From NCBI GenBank assembly GCA_944359065.1, contig CALVSP010000005.1, positions 1 through 42,093 on the forward strand: a stretch of DNA of 42,093 nt, read 5' to 3'. The notes beneath the pieces were generated by a model. It was not told where the DNA came from. It did not search any database and saw only the letters and a list, made by a program, of their open reading frames with translations. How positions within the stretch are numbered: the first letter of the stretch is position 1; every line of letters begins with the position of its first letter. Below, piece by piece: positions 24,058 to 32,597 of the stretch. This DNA comes from an uncultured Bacilli bacterium. GTDB lineage: Bacteria; Bacillota_I; Bacilli_A; RF39; UBA660. The position numbers and the translations under genes are program-made.

Positions 24058-24153
24058 AAAAAATGAGAGCACGGTTAAATGCTCTCTTCAGGGGGTTTGG
24101 TTGGGCCAACTCACGTGATAATATAGTAAGAGACCCAAGCGTGTTACCACGCA
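24058..24153 (-). ncRNA. Candidate small RNA, about 95 nt, between recG and the element
   Basis: The transcript should start near 24153. It begins with a GCGTG-GTAA-CACGC hairpin (GNRA-type loop). TTGGG and CCCAA then enclose a variable arm, followed by CCCCCTGAAGAGAGC and a terminator hairpin (GAGAGCA / TGCTCTC, 24065-24086, then a T-run). GGTCTCTT can alternatively pair with AAGAGA of the terminator arm, so antitermination is conceivable. No ORF is present. It is not tRNA, tmRNA, SRP or 6S RNA as far as I can judge. A diverged copy lies at 8189-8275, outside the other end of the element. Confidence 0.7.
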
Positions 24154-24159
24154 ATTATA

Positions 24160-24188
24160 ATTATAAATAATTAAATAGGAATTGTCAA
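24160..24188 (-). promoter_or_regulatory. Consensus promoter of the small RNA
   Basis: Minus strand TTGACA (24188-24183), 17 bases, TATAAT (24165-24160), a perfect sigma-A promoter located just after the recG stop. Confidence 0.88.
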
Positions 24189-24204
24189 GATTTTTTACAA
24201 CATA

Positions 24205-26157
24205 TTAATCTAAACTATCTAATTGTTTTAAAATGTCATATATATATTGATATTTAGAATCTTGTTTATTCATAAATTCTAAACTATCTTCCTTAGCTTT
24301 AACAACCATTTTAAAATCACGTTTTAAATTAGCTAATTTAAATTGCATATCACCACTTTGTCTAACACCAAATAAGTCACCACTACCTCTTAATTTAAAA
24401 TCAGCTTCACTTATTTCAAAACCATCAGTAGTTTTAGTAAGTATTTTTAATCGTTCGGCTTCCTGATTACTAATCATAATAAAATAAGATTGTAAATCAT
24501 TTCTACCAACTCTACCTCTTAATTGATGTAATGCTGATAACCCAAATCGATAACTATCGAACACTACCATAACAGTAGCATTAGGAACATCAACACCTAC
24601 TTCAATAACCGTTGTACTAATTAAAATTTGAATTTCATTATTTTTAAACCGATTCATTACAACTTCTTTTTCTTTATTAGATAATTTACCATGCATAACA
24701 TCAATCGTATATAATTTGCCAAATGCTAAATTCATTTTATCTCGCAATTTTATTACATTTTCTAATGTTATTTTATCACTTTCTTCAATTAAAGGTGCGA
24801 TAACATAAACTTGATGATTTAATTTTAACTCTTCGTACATTTTAGTTAAAACCTCTTTAATTTCACTTTCTTTTTTTAAAATACTTATGATTTCTTTTCT
24901 ACCAGCAGGTTTAGTTTTAATACTAGAAATATCCATATCACCAAACAAAGTAATTGCATAAGTTCGAGGAATTGGTGTTGCACTCATATACAAAACATCA
25001 GGCATAATACCTTTATTTTTTAGGTTACTTCTTTGATTAACGCCAAATCTATGTTGTTCATCCGTAATAACCAAGCCTAAATTTTTATATTTAACTTCTT
25101 CACTTATTAAAGCATGAGTACCTATTACAATATCAATACTGCCATCTAACAATCCACCATATATTTCTCTTTTTTCTTTAGCTTTCAATTTACCTGTTAA
25201 TAAACCTATTTTTAAATTTGGTAATAATTTAACTAAATTATTATAATGTTGTCTTGCCAATATTTCCGTAGGTGCCATTAAAGCTCCCTGATATCCACCC
25301 AGAAAATTAATATACAAAGCAACAAAAGAAACAATAGTCTTACCACTTCCAACATCGCCTTGTAGTAATCGATTCATTCTTTTATTCGAAGTTAAGTCTT
25401 CATATATATCTTCAACTGCTTTAATTTGATCAATAGTTAGTTTAAAAGGTAATTTATCAATAAATTCTTGTACTTTATTTTTTTCAACATTTCTAATTAG
25501 ACCATTTTGAATTTTCTTAGATTTTAAATGATTCATCTTCAACATAAATAAAAATAATTCTTCATATTTTAATTTATCAATTGCTCTTTTTAAAGTTATT
25601 TCATCATGAGGATTATGAATCGCACTAATTGCTGCTTTTTTACTCATTAATTCATATTTATCATTCAAATATGTAGGAACATAATCAATTACATCTTCAT
25701 CAACCAAATTTATTATACTATTCAACTGACTACTATTAATGCCTGTTGTAACATGATAAACTGGTTCTATTTTTGTAGAATTTCCAAGTAAACAAAATTT
25801 AATATCACTGCATACAATAATATTTTTTTTACTGTCATATTTACCAAACACAGTTAATTTCGTCCCTATAATTATTTTATTTTTATAAAATCCACGATTA
25901 AATATAACAACATCTACTAATTTACCAAAATTAAATCTAAATTGTAATTTATCTTTATGATTTTTTAAATAAGTAACGACTGCATTACTTTCAACAATTC
26001 CATCTAATATAACTTTTTCTTCGTTTAAACCCGTTCTTTTAATAAAGTCATAACGAAATGGATAGTAGGTCAATAAATCATAGCTGTTATTAATACCTAA
26101 CCTTTTTAATGTGTTTAAAGTTTTAGGTCCTATACCTTTAATATTTTCTAATTGCAT
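24205..26157 (-). CDS. recG: ATP-dependent DNA helicase RecG
   Basis: 650 residues, near the usual 670-690. It begins with a helix-hairpin-helix wedge region (ENIKGIGPKTLNTLKRLGI). The helicase core follows: Walker A LLQGDVGSGKT, motif II DEQH in 'VITDEQHRFGVNQR', motif III MSATPIPRT, and motif VI QLRGRVGR, with the RecG-specific end 'ADFKLRGSGDLFGVRQSG'. RecG remodels stalled replication forks and branch-migrates recombination intermediates. The integrative element is inserted a short distance downstream of its stop, beyond the small RNA gene. Confidence 0.96.
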   Translation of the reverse strand: MQLENIKGIGPKTLNTLKRLGINNSYDLLTYYPFRYDFIKRTGLNEEKVILDGIVESNAVVTYLKNHKDKLQFRFNFGKLVDVVIFNRGFYKNKIIIGTKLTVFGKYDSKKNIIVCSDIKFCLLGNSTKIEPVYHVTTGINSSQLNSIINLVDEDVIDYVPTYLNDKYELMSKKAAISAIHNPHDEITLKRAIDKLKYEELFLFMLKMNHLKSKKIQNGLIRNVEKNKVQEFIDKLPFKLTIDQIKAVEDIYEDLTSNKRMNRLLQGDVGSGKTIVSFVALYINFLGGYQGALMAPTEILARQHYNNLVKLLPNLKIGLLTGKLKAKEKREIYGGLLDGSIDIVIGTHALISEEVKYKNLGLVITDEQHRFGVNQRSNLKNKGIMPDVLYMSATPIPRTYAITLFGDMDISSIKTKPAGRKEIISILKKESEIKEVLTKMYEELKLNHQVYVIAPLIEESDKITLENVIKLRDKMNLAFGKLYTIDVMHGKLSNKEKEVVMNRFKNNEIQILISTTVIEVGVDVPNATVMVVFDSYRFGLSALHQLRGRVGRNDLQSYFIMISNQEAERLKILTKTTDGFEISEADFKLRGSGDLFGVRQSGDMQFKLANLKRDFKMVVKAKEDSLEFMNKQDSKYQYIYDILKQLDSLD

Positions 26158-26192
26158 TTTTACCTCCTATTAGTTATATTAGCCAAAAATAA

Positions 26193-26975
26193 TCAATTTC
26201 CTTTTTTTTTGATTAAATTTTCCAAAAATTCTTCACTTATCATATTAAGATTATAATTTTTAATCATCTTATTAACTTCTTCATGTGTATCATTAAGTTC
26301 AAAAGGCGAATGTGCATCAATACCAATACAAACTTTGCACCCATATTCACTTACAATTTTCCAAAAATCTGGATAGGGATAATAAACATCATTTTGAATT
26401 TTTTTATTCCATCTTATCCCTTTTGTATTTATTTCTAAAGGGAAATCATAATCTAAACTCAATTGACAAATTTTATTTGCTACATAAATTGCTATATCAT
26501 CCCAAATTGGTCGCTCTCTTAAATAATAATCCGGATGTGCCAAATAAATGAAAAGTCCTGATTTTATTCCTTTTTCTATATCATCTATCATTTTTCTTAA
26601 TTCAAATTCTTCATAATAATTACAGCACTTACCATTTTTTAAATAATGATGTTGTCCTAAAATTAAATAATCACAATTATTTTTTAGTTCTTTTAAATTA
26701 TTTAAGTGTTCATCATAAAATTCACATTCAAAACCAACAAATATTTTAATATCATTTTTATATTTATCTTTTAATTTTTTAATTGATTCAATATATTCAG
26801 GATATTCCTCCCATTCCATTCTTTGACTTGGAATTGATATATTAAAATATGGACAATGATCGGAAAAACCTAAAACTTTATAACCATTTTTCTTTGCACT
26901 AATTACATATTCTTCATCTAATCCTGTTGCATGACCACATCTTATAGTATGTGTATGAAAGTTATATTTTTTCAT
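26193..26975 (-). CDS. PHP-domain phosphatase, HisJ-like
   Basis: 260 residues of the PHP metallohydrolase superfamily. Metal-binding motifs in order: 'NFHTHTIRCGHA' (His-x-His and a further His), GFSDHCPY, FVGFECEF with Glu, LGQHHY, 'YLAHPDYYLR' and 'CIGIDAHSPFEL'. This set matches histidinol-phosphatase HisJ-type proteins. No other histidine biosynthesis gene is nearby, so the true substrate may be another phosphoester. Ribosome binding site GGAGGG. It lies 35 bases upstream of recG in the same orientation and may be cotranscribed with it. Confidence 0.8.
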   Translation of the reverse strand: MKKYNFHTHTIRCGHATGLDEEYVISAKKNGYKVLGFSDHCPYFNISIPSQRMEWEEYPEYIESIKKLKDKYKNDIKIFVGFECEFYDEHLNNLKELKNNCDYLILGQHHYLKNGKCCNYYEEFELRKMIDDIEKGIKSGLFIYLAHPDYYLRERPIWDDIAIYVANKICQLSLDYDFPLEINTKGIRWNKKIQNDVYYPYPDFWKIVSEYGCKVCIGIDAHSPFELNDTHEEVNKMIKNYNLNMISEEFLENLIKKKGN

Positions 26976-26991
26976 TTTCCCTCCTTTAATT

Positions 26992-27014
26992 AAAAAAGAA
27001 GACTTAGCTTCTTT
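26992..27014 (-). terminator. Rho-independent terminator after ftsX
   Basis: AAGAAG / CTTCTT stem with a 6-base loop followed by a T-run, beginning at the ftsX stop codon on the minus strand. Confidence 0.75.
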
Positions 27015-27915
27015 AGATTTTTAAATATTTTTTAACAGCACGCCAAGATCCATACATACCAACTAATATACCAATTACTAATAAAATTAATGAAACTAAA
27101 TAAGTAAATGGAAGTGGAACAACTAGTTGAATAAATGGTGAAATAACTTGGCCATTAAATTTACTATATAACATATCATAACCAATAATTGTAACAATAA
27201 TAGGTAATATAGAACCAATTATTCCTAAAAATAAACCCTCAAAAATAAATGGTATTTTAATATTTATGTTAGAAGCCCCTACTAAACGCATAATTTCAAT
27301 TTCTCTTTTACGAGAAAATATTGTAATTTTTATTGTATTGGAAATTAAGAATGCCGTTACCAAAACTAAAGCAATAACAACGCCATAACTAATTTTTTTA
27401 ATAACATCAAATGTTGAAATTAAAGGTTCAATCATTCCTTCACCATATTTAACGGTCATAACACCATCAATTTTTTCAATTTCTTTAGCAACATTTTCAA
27501 TATTACTTACTTCAGTTACTTTAACATGGAAAGCATCAGATAAAGGATTGGAATCCCTATCATCATATTTTTCCAAGAAGCTTGCAAAATCATCACTTTC
27601 TTCTTGCATTTCTTCTGATATTTGCATTTTATCTTGAAAAGAAACTGTTTCTACACCATTAATTATTTTAATTTGATCTTCTACATTAGTTATATTTTCT
27701 TCTTCTATTTCCCTATTTAAGAAAACAACAATCGTCATATCTTGTTCGACACGATTAGTAAAATTATTAACATTAAATGATAATATTATAGCAATTGATA
27801 CAACACATAATGTAATAATTATACAAGCAATACTTGCTAAAGATAAAGAAAAATTACGGAAAACACTCTTAAAAGCATCTCTTATATTTCTTCCAAAAAT
27901 TCTAATTGCTTTCAT
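27013..27915 (-). CDS. ftsX: Cell division protein FtsX
   Basis: 300 residues from the ATG that follows GGAAGGTG; an upstream in-frame start would lie deep in ftsE. Four membrane helices: one near residue 30 (IACIIITLCVVSIAIILSF), then three in the C-terminal half, with a large extracellular domain (about 60-160) between the first two. FtsX with FtsE forms an ABC-type complex that activates cell-wall hydrolases during division; in Bacillus it controls CwlO and influences entry into sporulation. It overlaps ftsE by 14 bases. Confidence 0.94.
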   Translation of the reverse strand: MKAIRIFGRNIRDAFKSVFRNFSLSLASIACIIITLCVVSIAIILSFNVNNFTNRVEQDMTIVVFLNREIEEENITNVEDQIKIINGVETVSFQDKMQISEEMQEESDDFASFLEKYDDRDSNPLSDAFHVKVTEVSNIENVAKEIEKIDGVMTVKYGEGMIEPLISTFDVIKKISYGVVIALVLVTAFLISNTIKITIFSRKREIEIMRLVGASNINIKIPFIFEGLFLGIIGSILPIIVTIIGYDMLYSKFNGQVISPFIQLVVPLPFTYLVSLILLVIGILVGMYGSWRAVKKYLKI

Positions 27916-28597
27916 GACTATATTCACCTTCCTTATAATCTTTAACAATTCTTCCAGAATCTAATAAAATAACTCTCTTTTTCATTTTATTAACAATTTC
28001 AGTATCATGGGTAACCATAATGATAGTTGTTCCTAACTTATTAATTTCCTCTAATACTTTCATAATTTCCATACTTGTGTTTTCATCCAAATTTCCTGTC
28101 GGTTCATCGCATATTAATAATTTTGGGCCGTTAACAATAGCTCTTGCAATGGCAACTCTTTGTTGTTCGCCACCTGATAGTTGATTAGGATAATTTTTAG
28201 CTTTATGCTTTAATCCAACCAACTCTAAAGCTTTTAAAACTTTACTGTGGATTTCTGAATTAGGTAACCCAAAAATTTCTAAAGCAAAAGCCACATTTTC
28301 ATAAACTGTTAATTTTGGTAACAATTTAAAATCTTGAAATACAACTCCAATTTTTCTTCTTAGTTTATAAACGTTTCTATTCTTTAATTTGCTAACATTA
28401 ATTCCACCAATATTAATAGTTCCATTAGTTGGCTTTTCTTCACGATACATCATTTTTATTAATGTTGATTTCCCACAGCCTGTAGAACCAATTACAAAAA
28501 CAAATTCACCTTTTTCAATATCCAAACTTAAATCATAAACTGCTGTTACACCAGTTTTATATGTTTTATCAACATTTCTAATTTTTATTAAATCCAT
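27902..28597 (-). CDS. ftsE: Cell division ATP-binding protein FtsE
   Basis: 231 residues, a typical ABC ATPase. Walker A GSTGCGKST, Q-loop near VVFQDFKLLP, signature LSGGEQQR, Walker B 'LLICDEPTGNLD' and the H-loop 'MVTHDTEIV' are all intact. 'DFKLLPKLTVYENVAFALE' is characteristic of FtsE. Ribosome binding site GGAAGGTGA. It pairs with FtsX, encoded immediately downstream with an overlap. Confidence 0.95.
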   Translation of the reverse strand: MDLIKIRNVDKTYKTGVTAVYDLSLDIEKGEFVFVIGSTGCGKSTLIKMMYREEKPTNGTINIGGINVSKLKNRNVYKLRRKIGVVFQDFKLLPKLTVYENVAFALEIFGLPNSEIHSKVLKALELVGLKHKAKNYPNQLSGGEQQRVAIARAIVNGPKLLICDEPTGNLDENTSMEIMKVLEEINKLGTTIIMVTHDTEIVNKMKKRVILLDSGRIVKDYKEGEYSHESN

Positions 28598-28609
28598 AAC
28601 TTCACCTTC

Positions 28610-29464
28610 CTATTTATTCCCTATAACTTCATAAACATCCGAAACCATAATTACAGCTTCTGGATCTAAACTAAGGATTCCTTCTTTAACTGTAAAATAC
28701 TCACGAGTAGGAACAACACAGTATATCATTTTAACAACATTACCTGTATAACCACCTCTACCATCAATAACTGTTACACCATGGCTTAATTTACTAAGTA
28801 AAAATTTTTTAATATCTGTTTCATTAGTAGTTATTACGCGAAAAGTTTTTGATGCTGAAATACCTATCATCACTTTATCAATTAGTAAACTCATAACATA
28901 AACTACTATTACTGAATATATAACTGTAGATATACCAAAAGTTAAATAACCCGCTCCAATTATCAAAGCATTACTAATTATATGACAAGTGCCTATTGGT
29001 TGTTTGAAAAATTTTGAAATCAACATATTTATAATATCAGTGCCACCAGTAGAATAACCAACTTTATATACTAAACCAGAACCAAAGCCAGTAAGTAAAG
29101 CTCCACAAAAGACTAACACAATTTTTTCAATCCCATTAAAGTTAAAATATCCACAACTATATGAAGTTAATTCAACCAATATAGGATATATCATTGAACC
29201 AATAACTGCTTTTTTAGTCGAATTAAATCCTAAAAATATAAAACTAAATATACCTAAAAATATATAACTTATAAATAAGAATATAGAAGGCCTTATTCCC
29301 CATAAACTATTAACTATAACTGATAATCCACTAAAGCCAACAGCTATATTGTTAGGTAATAAAAACAAATTAAATGAAATTGCAAATATAGTTGCTCCTA
29401 ATAAAAATATGGCAAAGTCCATTAACCAACTATTTTTTTTCTTTATAACTTTCTTTTTAAACAT
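28610..29464 (-). CDS. YitT family membrane protein (DUF161 and DUF2179)
   Basis: 284 residues. About five or six membrane helices in the first 200 residues (DFAIFLLGATIFAISFNLFL, NNIAVGFSGLSVIV, 'GSGLVYKVGYSTGGTDII'), then a soluble C-terminal DUF2179 domain of about 80 residues (SHGVTVIDGRGGYTGN; 'YCVVPTREYFTVK'). The family is common in Bacilli in several copies; its transported substrate is unknown. It is placed between prfB and ftsE with gaps of 1 and 12 bases, so it belongs to the same operon. Confidence 0.88.
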   Translation of the reverse strand: MFKKKVIKKKNSWLMDFAIFLLGATIFAISFNLFLLPNNIAVGFSGLSVIVNSLWGIRPSIFLFISYIFLGIFSFIFLGFNSTKKAVIGSMIYPILVELTSYSCGYFNFNGIEKIVLVFCGALLTGFGSGLVYKVGYSTGGTDIINMLISKFFKQPIGTCHIISNALIIGAGYLTFGISTVIYSVIVVYVMSLLIDKVMIGISASKTFRVITTNETDIKKFLLSKLSHGVTVIDGRGGYTGNVVKMIYCVVPTREYFTVKEGILSLDPEAVIMVSDVYEVIGNK

Positions 29465-29465
29465 A

Positions 29466-30540
29466 CTATCTAATTCCTCTCAAACAACTATCGATAAAAA
29501 TATCAATATCGCCATCTAAAACTTTAGATACATTACTAGTTTCAACATTAGTTCTCAAATCTTTAACTAAAGAATATGGATGCATAACATAATTTCGAAT
29601 TTGCGAACCAAAATTTATATCAGCTTGTTCGCCTTTTAATTCCTTATATTCTTTTTCTTGTTTTTCAACTTCTAATTGATATAATTTATTTTTTAAAATT
29701 TCCATTGCTTTTTCTTTATTTTGAATTTGACTTCTTTCATTCTGACAAGTGACAACTATCTTAGTTGGGATATGTGTAATTCTAACTGCTGAATCAGTGG
29801 TATTAACGCCTTGTCCTCCACAGCCACTACTTCTATATACATCAATTCTAATATCATTTGGTTTAATTTCAATATCAATATTTTCATTAACAATATAAGG
29901 CGTTATGTCAACAGAAGCAAAAGAAGTGTGCCTTCTTGCATTAGAATCAAAAGGAGAAATTCTTACTAATCTATGAACACCTTTCTCGTTTTTTAAATAT
30001 CCATACACATTGATTCCATATATAATCATCGAAACACTTTTAATACCAGCTTCTTCACCTTTTTGTTCGTCAATTATTTCATATTTATAATTATGTTTTT
30101 CACACCATCTTGTATACATTCTATATAACATATTAGCCCAATCACAACTTTCTGTTCCCCCAGCACCTGGATGTATTTCTAATACAGCATTGTATTTATC
30201 ATATGGACCATTTAATAATGTAAAATTTTCTAATTTTTCAAGTTCTTTTTCTATTTCTTCTTTCTCCTCATTTACCAAATTCAATAATTCTTCATCATCG
30301 CTAGTCAATAAATCTAAATTTGAGGTGATTTTATTTTTTAAATTACTTATTCTTTCAACTATTTTTTTTAAATTATTAACTTCATCAATAGTTGCTGTTG
30401 CCTTGTTAGAATCATCCCAAAAATTTGGTTCATTTATCTTTTTTTCTAAAAGCTTTATATTTTCTTGTTTTTTATCAATGTCAAAGTAACCTCCATAATT
30501 CAACTATTTTATTGTAATAGCTATTATATACATCATTCAT
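29466..30540 (-). CDS. prfB: Peptide chain release factor 2, with programmed +1 frameshift
   Basis: RF2, 357 residues after frameshifting. Translation starts at the ATG at 30540-30538. After 19 codons comes CTT TGA C (30486-30480), preceded by a TGGAGG Shine-Dalgarno-like stretch; slipping +1 gives Leu-Asp and continues to the end. Reading only the second frame would need a TTG start inside the slip signal and would lose the N-terminus. SPF (about 195-197) reads UGA/UAA stops, and GGQ (about 241-243) triggers peptide release. Low RF2 lets ribosomes pause at UGA and shift, so the protein controls its own level. The site proves UGA is a stop in this organism. Confidence 0.95.
30480..30495 (-). 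promoter_or_regulatory. prfB +1 frameshift signal
   Basis: TGGAGG, a 3-base spacer, then CTTTGAC on the minus strand: the conserved internal Shine-Dalgarno plus CUU UGA C slip site of bacterial prfB. The in-frame UGA is at 30483-30481. Confidence 0.95.
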
Positions 30541-30587
30541 TTTAATCACCTATTATTAATTTTACCATTTTTTTTAAATAATGTAAA

Positions 30588-31172
30588 TTAGATATATTTT
30601 GATTTATCAATTTTTTTTATATTGTTCTTATTTACTAAATAAACTTCATTAGATAATTCCATAAATGGAATATCAGATAAAGAATCTGTATAAAATTTAT
30701 TTATTTTTTTATTATTAAATTTTTCTTTATAAGCAACAACTTTATTTTTACCAAAACATATAAAATTAACTCTTTGATTTTTTAAATCAAAATCAGTACA
30801 AATAATATTTTTAACTTTTAATTCATCTTTTATATATTCTATTAAAAAATTTGGACAACCAGTTATTATTAAATCATCTTCTTTTAACATATCTATGAAT
30901 TGATTTTTCAATTTTTTATGATTTTTATTCCAAAATTCTTTAATAAGTTCATTATAATCAAGTTTTGATTTTTTAAAAAAATAATTAATTATTACTTCGC
31001 ATGTTTCATATATTTTTTCTACTTTTAATAGATTTAATTTATATTCTATTAATCTAAATAAAACTAAAGGAAAATATTTTAATAGAAAAATATTTTTTTT
31101 AATACAAAAAACAAAAAAATCATATATACTTTCTCCATCATATATCGTATTGTCAAAATCGTATGCATTCAT
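30588..31172 (-). CDS. HAD-superfamily hydrolase (SerB-like subfamily IB)
   Basis: 194 residues, starting at the ATG after GGTGA. Motif I 'AYDFDNTIYDG' holds the two catalytic Asp, motif II is the Thr in LIITGCPNF, and motif III/IV is 'KINKFYTDSLSDIPFM' with the metal-binding Asp pair. A helical cap of about 70 residues sits between motifs I and II. Proteins of this kind include phosphoserine phosphatase-like and lipid-phosphate phosphatases; the substrate cannot be predicted. Monocistronic, between prfB and the lipoprotein terminator. Confidence 0.8.
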   Translation of the reverse strand: MNAYDFDNTIYDGESIYDFFVFCIKKNIFLLKYFPLVLFRLIEYKLNLLKVEKIYETCEVIINYFFKKSKLDYNELIKEFWNKNHKKLKNQFIDMLKEDDLIITGCPNFLIEYIKDELKVKNIICTDFDLKNQRVNFICFGKNKVVAYKEKFNNKKINKFYTDSLSDIPFMELSNEVYLVNKNNIKKIDKSKYI

Positions 31173-31218
31173 TTTTATCACCATTATAATATTTTACTAT
31201 ATTTTCTTACAATATCAA

Positions 31219-31247
31219 AATAAAAATCGCTATTATTTAGCGATTTT
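31219..31247 (-). terminator. Rho-independent terminator of the lipoprotein gene
   Basis: AAAATCGCTA / TAGCGATTTT, a 10-bp perfect stem with a 5-base loop followed by T-rich sequence on the minus strand. Confidence 0.85.
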
Positions 31248-31252
31248 ACATT

Positions 31253-32248
31253 TTAATTATCTTTTGGCATACTATTCATTAAATCTTCAACTGATTGAGC
31301 TGGTTGTGCTGGTTGAGCTGGTTGAGCTGGTTGTGCTGGTTGTGCTGGTTGTGCTGGTTGAGCTGGTTGTGCTGGTTGAGCTGGTTGAGCTGGTCGAACT
31401 GGTTGAGCTGGTTGTGCTGGTTGTGTTGGTTGAGTTGGTCGAACTGGTTGAACTGGTTGAGCTGGTTTTAATGATTCTACTGATTGCTCCATTTTTCCAT
31501 TATTTAAATTTGATGAATTTTTATTATTCTTACTTTTTTTCATATTTGTTATTAAAATAACAATAGCGCCAATAATACATATACCTACTGCTCCACCAAT
31601 TATAATATATAGCATCATATTATTTTCAAAACTAAATTCATATTCTATACTTGTTGTAGTATTATCAGATAAATCCCAAGTTAAAGTTTTACCATCTTGT
31701 GAAACAGAAGTAGCATTATGACTAATTGGTTTATTAGGTAATGTTACAACATATTTGAAATCTATTTCTAAATTATAAGAATCTCCTGACTCAACTTCAT
31801 CATTAGTTTTATATTCAATATTAGCAATATATTTATTACCTTCTTTAGTAAACATAATAGAATCTTCTATATTTTCACTACTACCAAATATATCATATTT
31901 TTCTGATGTACCTGTTACTTTATCTATATTATCAATGCTTGAAGTATATAAATATCCTTTATATCCATCTTCATCGTATCTATTTCTAGTAAAGCCCTGG
32001 TTTGTTAAATCTTCTTCTTCATTAAGACTTTCCTCAATAAATTGCCATTTTTGTTCATCAGTATATTCAATTTCTTCCTCAGAACCGCTTTCAAAAGATA
32101 ACATCGTTTCGATAAATTCATCATCATATGCCATAATAATAGAAATATCCATAGACTTATCTTTATTAATCACCGCAGTATAATTAGCTTTAATTCCACA
32201 ACCACTTAAAAGCAAAACACAACAACATAATAATAAAAATTTTTTCAT
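31253..32248 (-). CDS. Membrane lipoprotein with Pro-Ala-Gln repeat tail (LppM-like)
   Basis: 331 residues. A lipoprotein signal peptide with lipobox LLSGC (lipidated Cys17) is followed by an extracellular domain (about 20-210) that resembles LppM/DUF3153 proteins ('NYTAVINKDKSMDISIIMAY', TLTWDLSDNTTTSIEYEF). A membrane helix follows at about 213-235, so the protein is anchored at both ends of the domain. The cytoplasmic tail consists of repeated PAQ and PVRP units (about 262-320). The repeats in DNA are 9-base units and may vary in number between strains. Function unknown. Confidence 0.75.
   Translation of the reverse strand: MKKFLLLCCCVLLLSGCGIKANYTAVINKDKSMDISIIMAYDDEFIETMLSFESGSEEEIEYTDEQKWQFIEESLNEEEDLTNQGFTRNRYDEDGYKGYLYTSSIDNIDKVTGTSEKYDIFGSSENIEDSIMFTKEGNKYIANIEYKTNDEVESGDSYNLEIDFKYVVTLPNKPISHNATSVSQDGKTLTWDLSDNTTTSIEYEFSFENNMMLYIIIGGAVGICIIGAIVILITNMKKSKNNKNSSNLNNGKMEQSVESLKPAQPVQPVRPTQPTQPAQPAQPVRPAQPAQPAQPAQPAQPAQPAQPAQPAQPAQPAQSVEDLMNSMPKDN
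31295..31472. repeat. 9-bp tandem repeat inside the lipoprotein gene
   Basis: About twenty near-identical 9-base units (plus strand GCTGGTTGA or GCTGGTTGT, with some GAACTGGTT variants) encode the Pro-Ala-Gln tail. This explains the long plus-strand Leu/Val ORF on the opposite strand, which is not a gene. Confidence 0.9.
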
Positions 32249-32296
32249 AACTTCCTCCCTACTGTATTTATATTATATCATATTTTTTTACTATAT

Positions 32297-32329
32297 TAAA
32301 AAAATCTCGTAATTTTATGAGATTTTTTT
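32297..32329 (-). terminator. Rho-independent terminator overlapping the yutD stop
   Basis: AAATCTC / GAGATTT stem with an AT-rich loop and seven T residues on the minus strand; the stop codon of the yutD-like gene lies in the stem region. Confidence 0.8.
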
Positions 32330-32596
32330 CTTAATTATAAAATATTTACAATCATAAGCACAATTATCTTTAATGTAACTATCTATTTTACTATAATCGT
32401 TTATATCATTAAATAACTTATTACCTTTATTACAAAATCCTTTTAATCTTAATTTATTATAAGCCCAATCGCCTAATATATAATCATAATCTTTAAAAAA
32501 ATCAGTATATTTATTAGTTAATTCAGCTAAATCAAAACCATTTTTATATTCTTTTTCTAAAACATATTCAGTATTATCTAAAACTATTTTTTTCAA
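32315..32596 (-). CDS. yutD: YutD family protein (DUF1027)
   Basis: 93 residues. The start is a TTG placed 7 bases after AAAGGAG; the longer ATG reading would overlap the upstream gene by 60 bases. The pattern 'EYVLEKEYKNGFDLAEL', 'DYDYILGDWAYNKLRLKGF' and DCKYFIIKK is that of YutD, a small conserved cytoplasmic protein of Bacilli with no established function. It begins one base after the stop of the DUF4015 gene, so both are translated from one mRNA. Confidence 0.88.
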   Translation of the reverse strand: MKKIVLDNTEYVLEKEYKNGFDLAELTNKYTDFFKDYDYILGDWAYNKLRLKGFCNKGNKLFNDINDYSKIDSYIKDNCAYDCKYFIIKKKIS

Positions 32597-32597
32597 A

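Noticed and set aside
24060..24153. T-box riboswitch reading of the small RNA (GTGGTAACACG followed by GGGTCTCTT)
   Set aside because: The T-box-like bases pair within a short hairpin of their own, there is no stem I or specifier, and no aminoacyl-tRNA or amino-acid gene follows the terminator.
29466..30503. prfB starting at a TTG in the second frame
   Set aside because: That start lies inside the frameshift signal and would drop the conserved N-terminus; the ATG at 30540 with a +1 shift explains all features.
31295..31472. CRISPR-like array
   Set aside because: Units are 9 bases long, contiguous and coding, without spacers; no cas genes are present anywhere in the window.
31150..31560. Plus-strand ORF rich in Leu and Val
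   Set aside because: It is the antisense of the 9-bp Pro-Ala-Gln repeat in the lipoprotein gene and has no ribosome binding site of its own.
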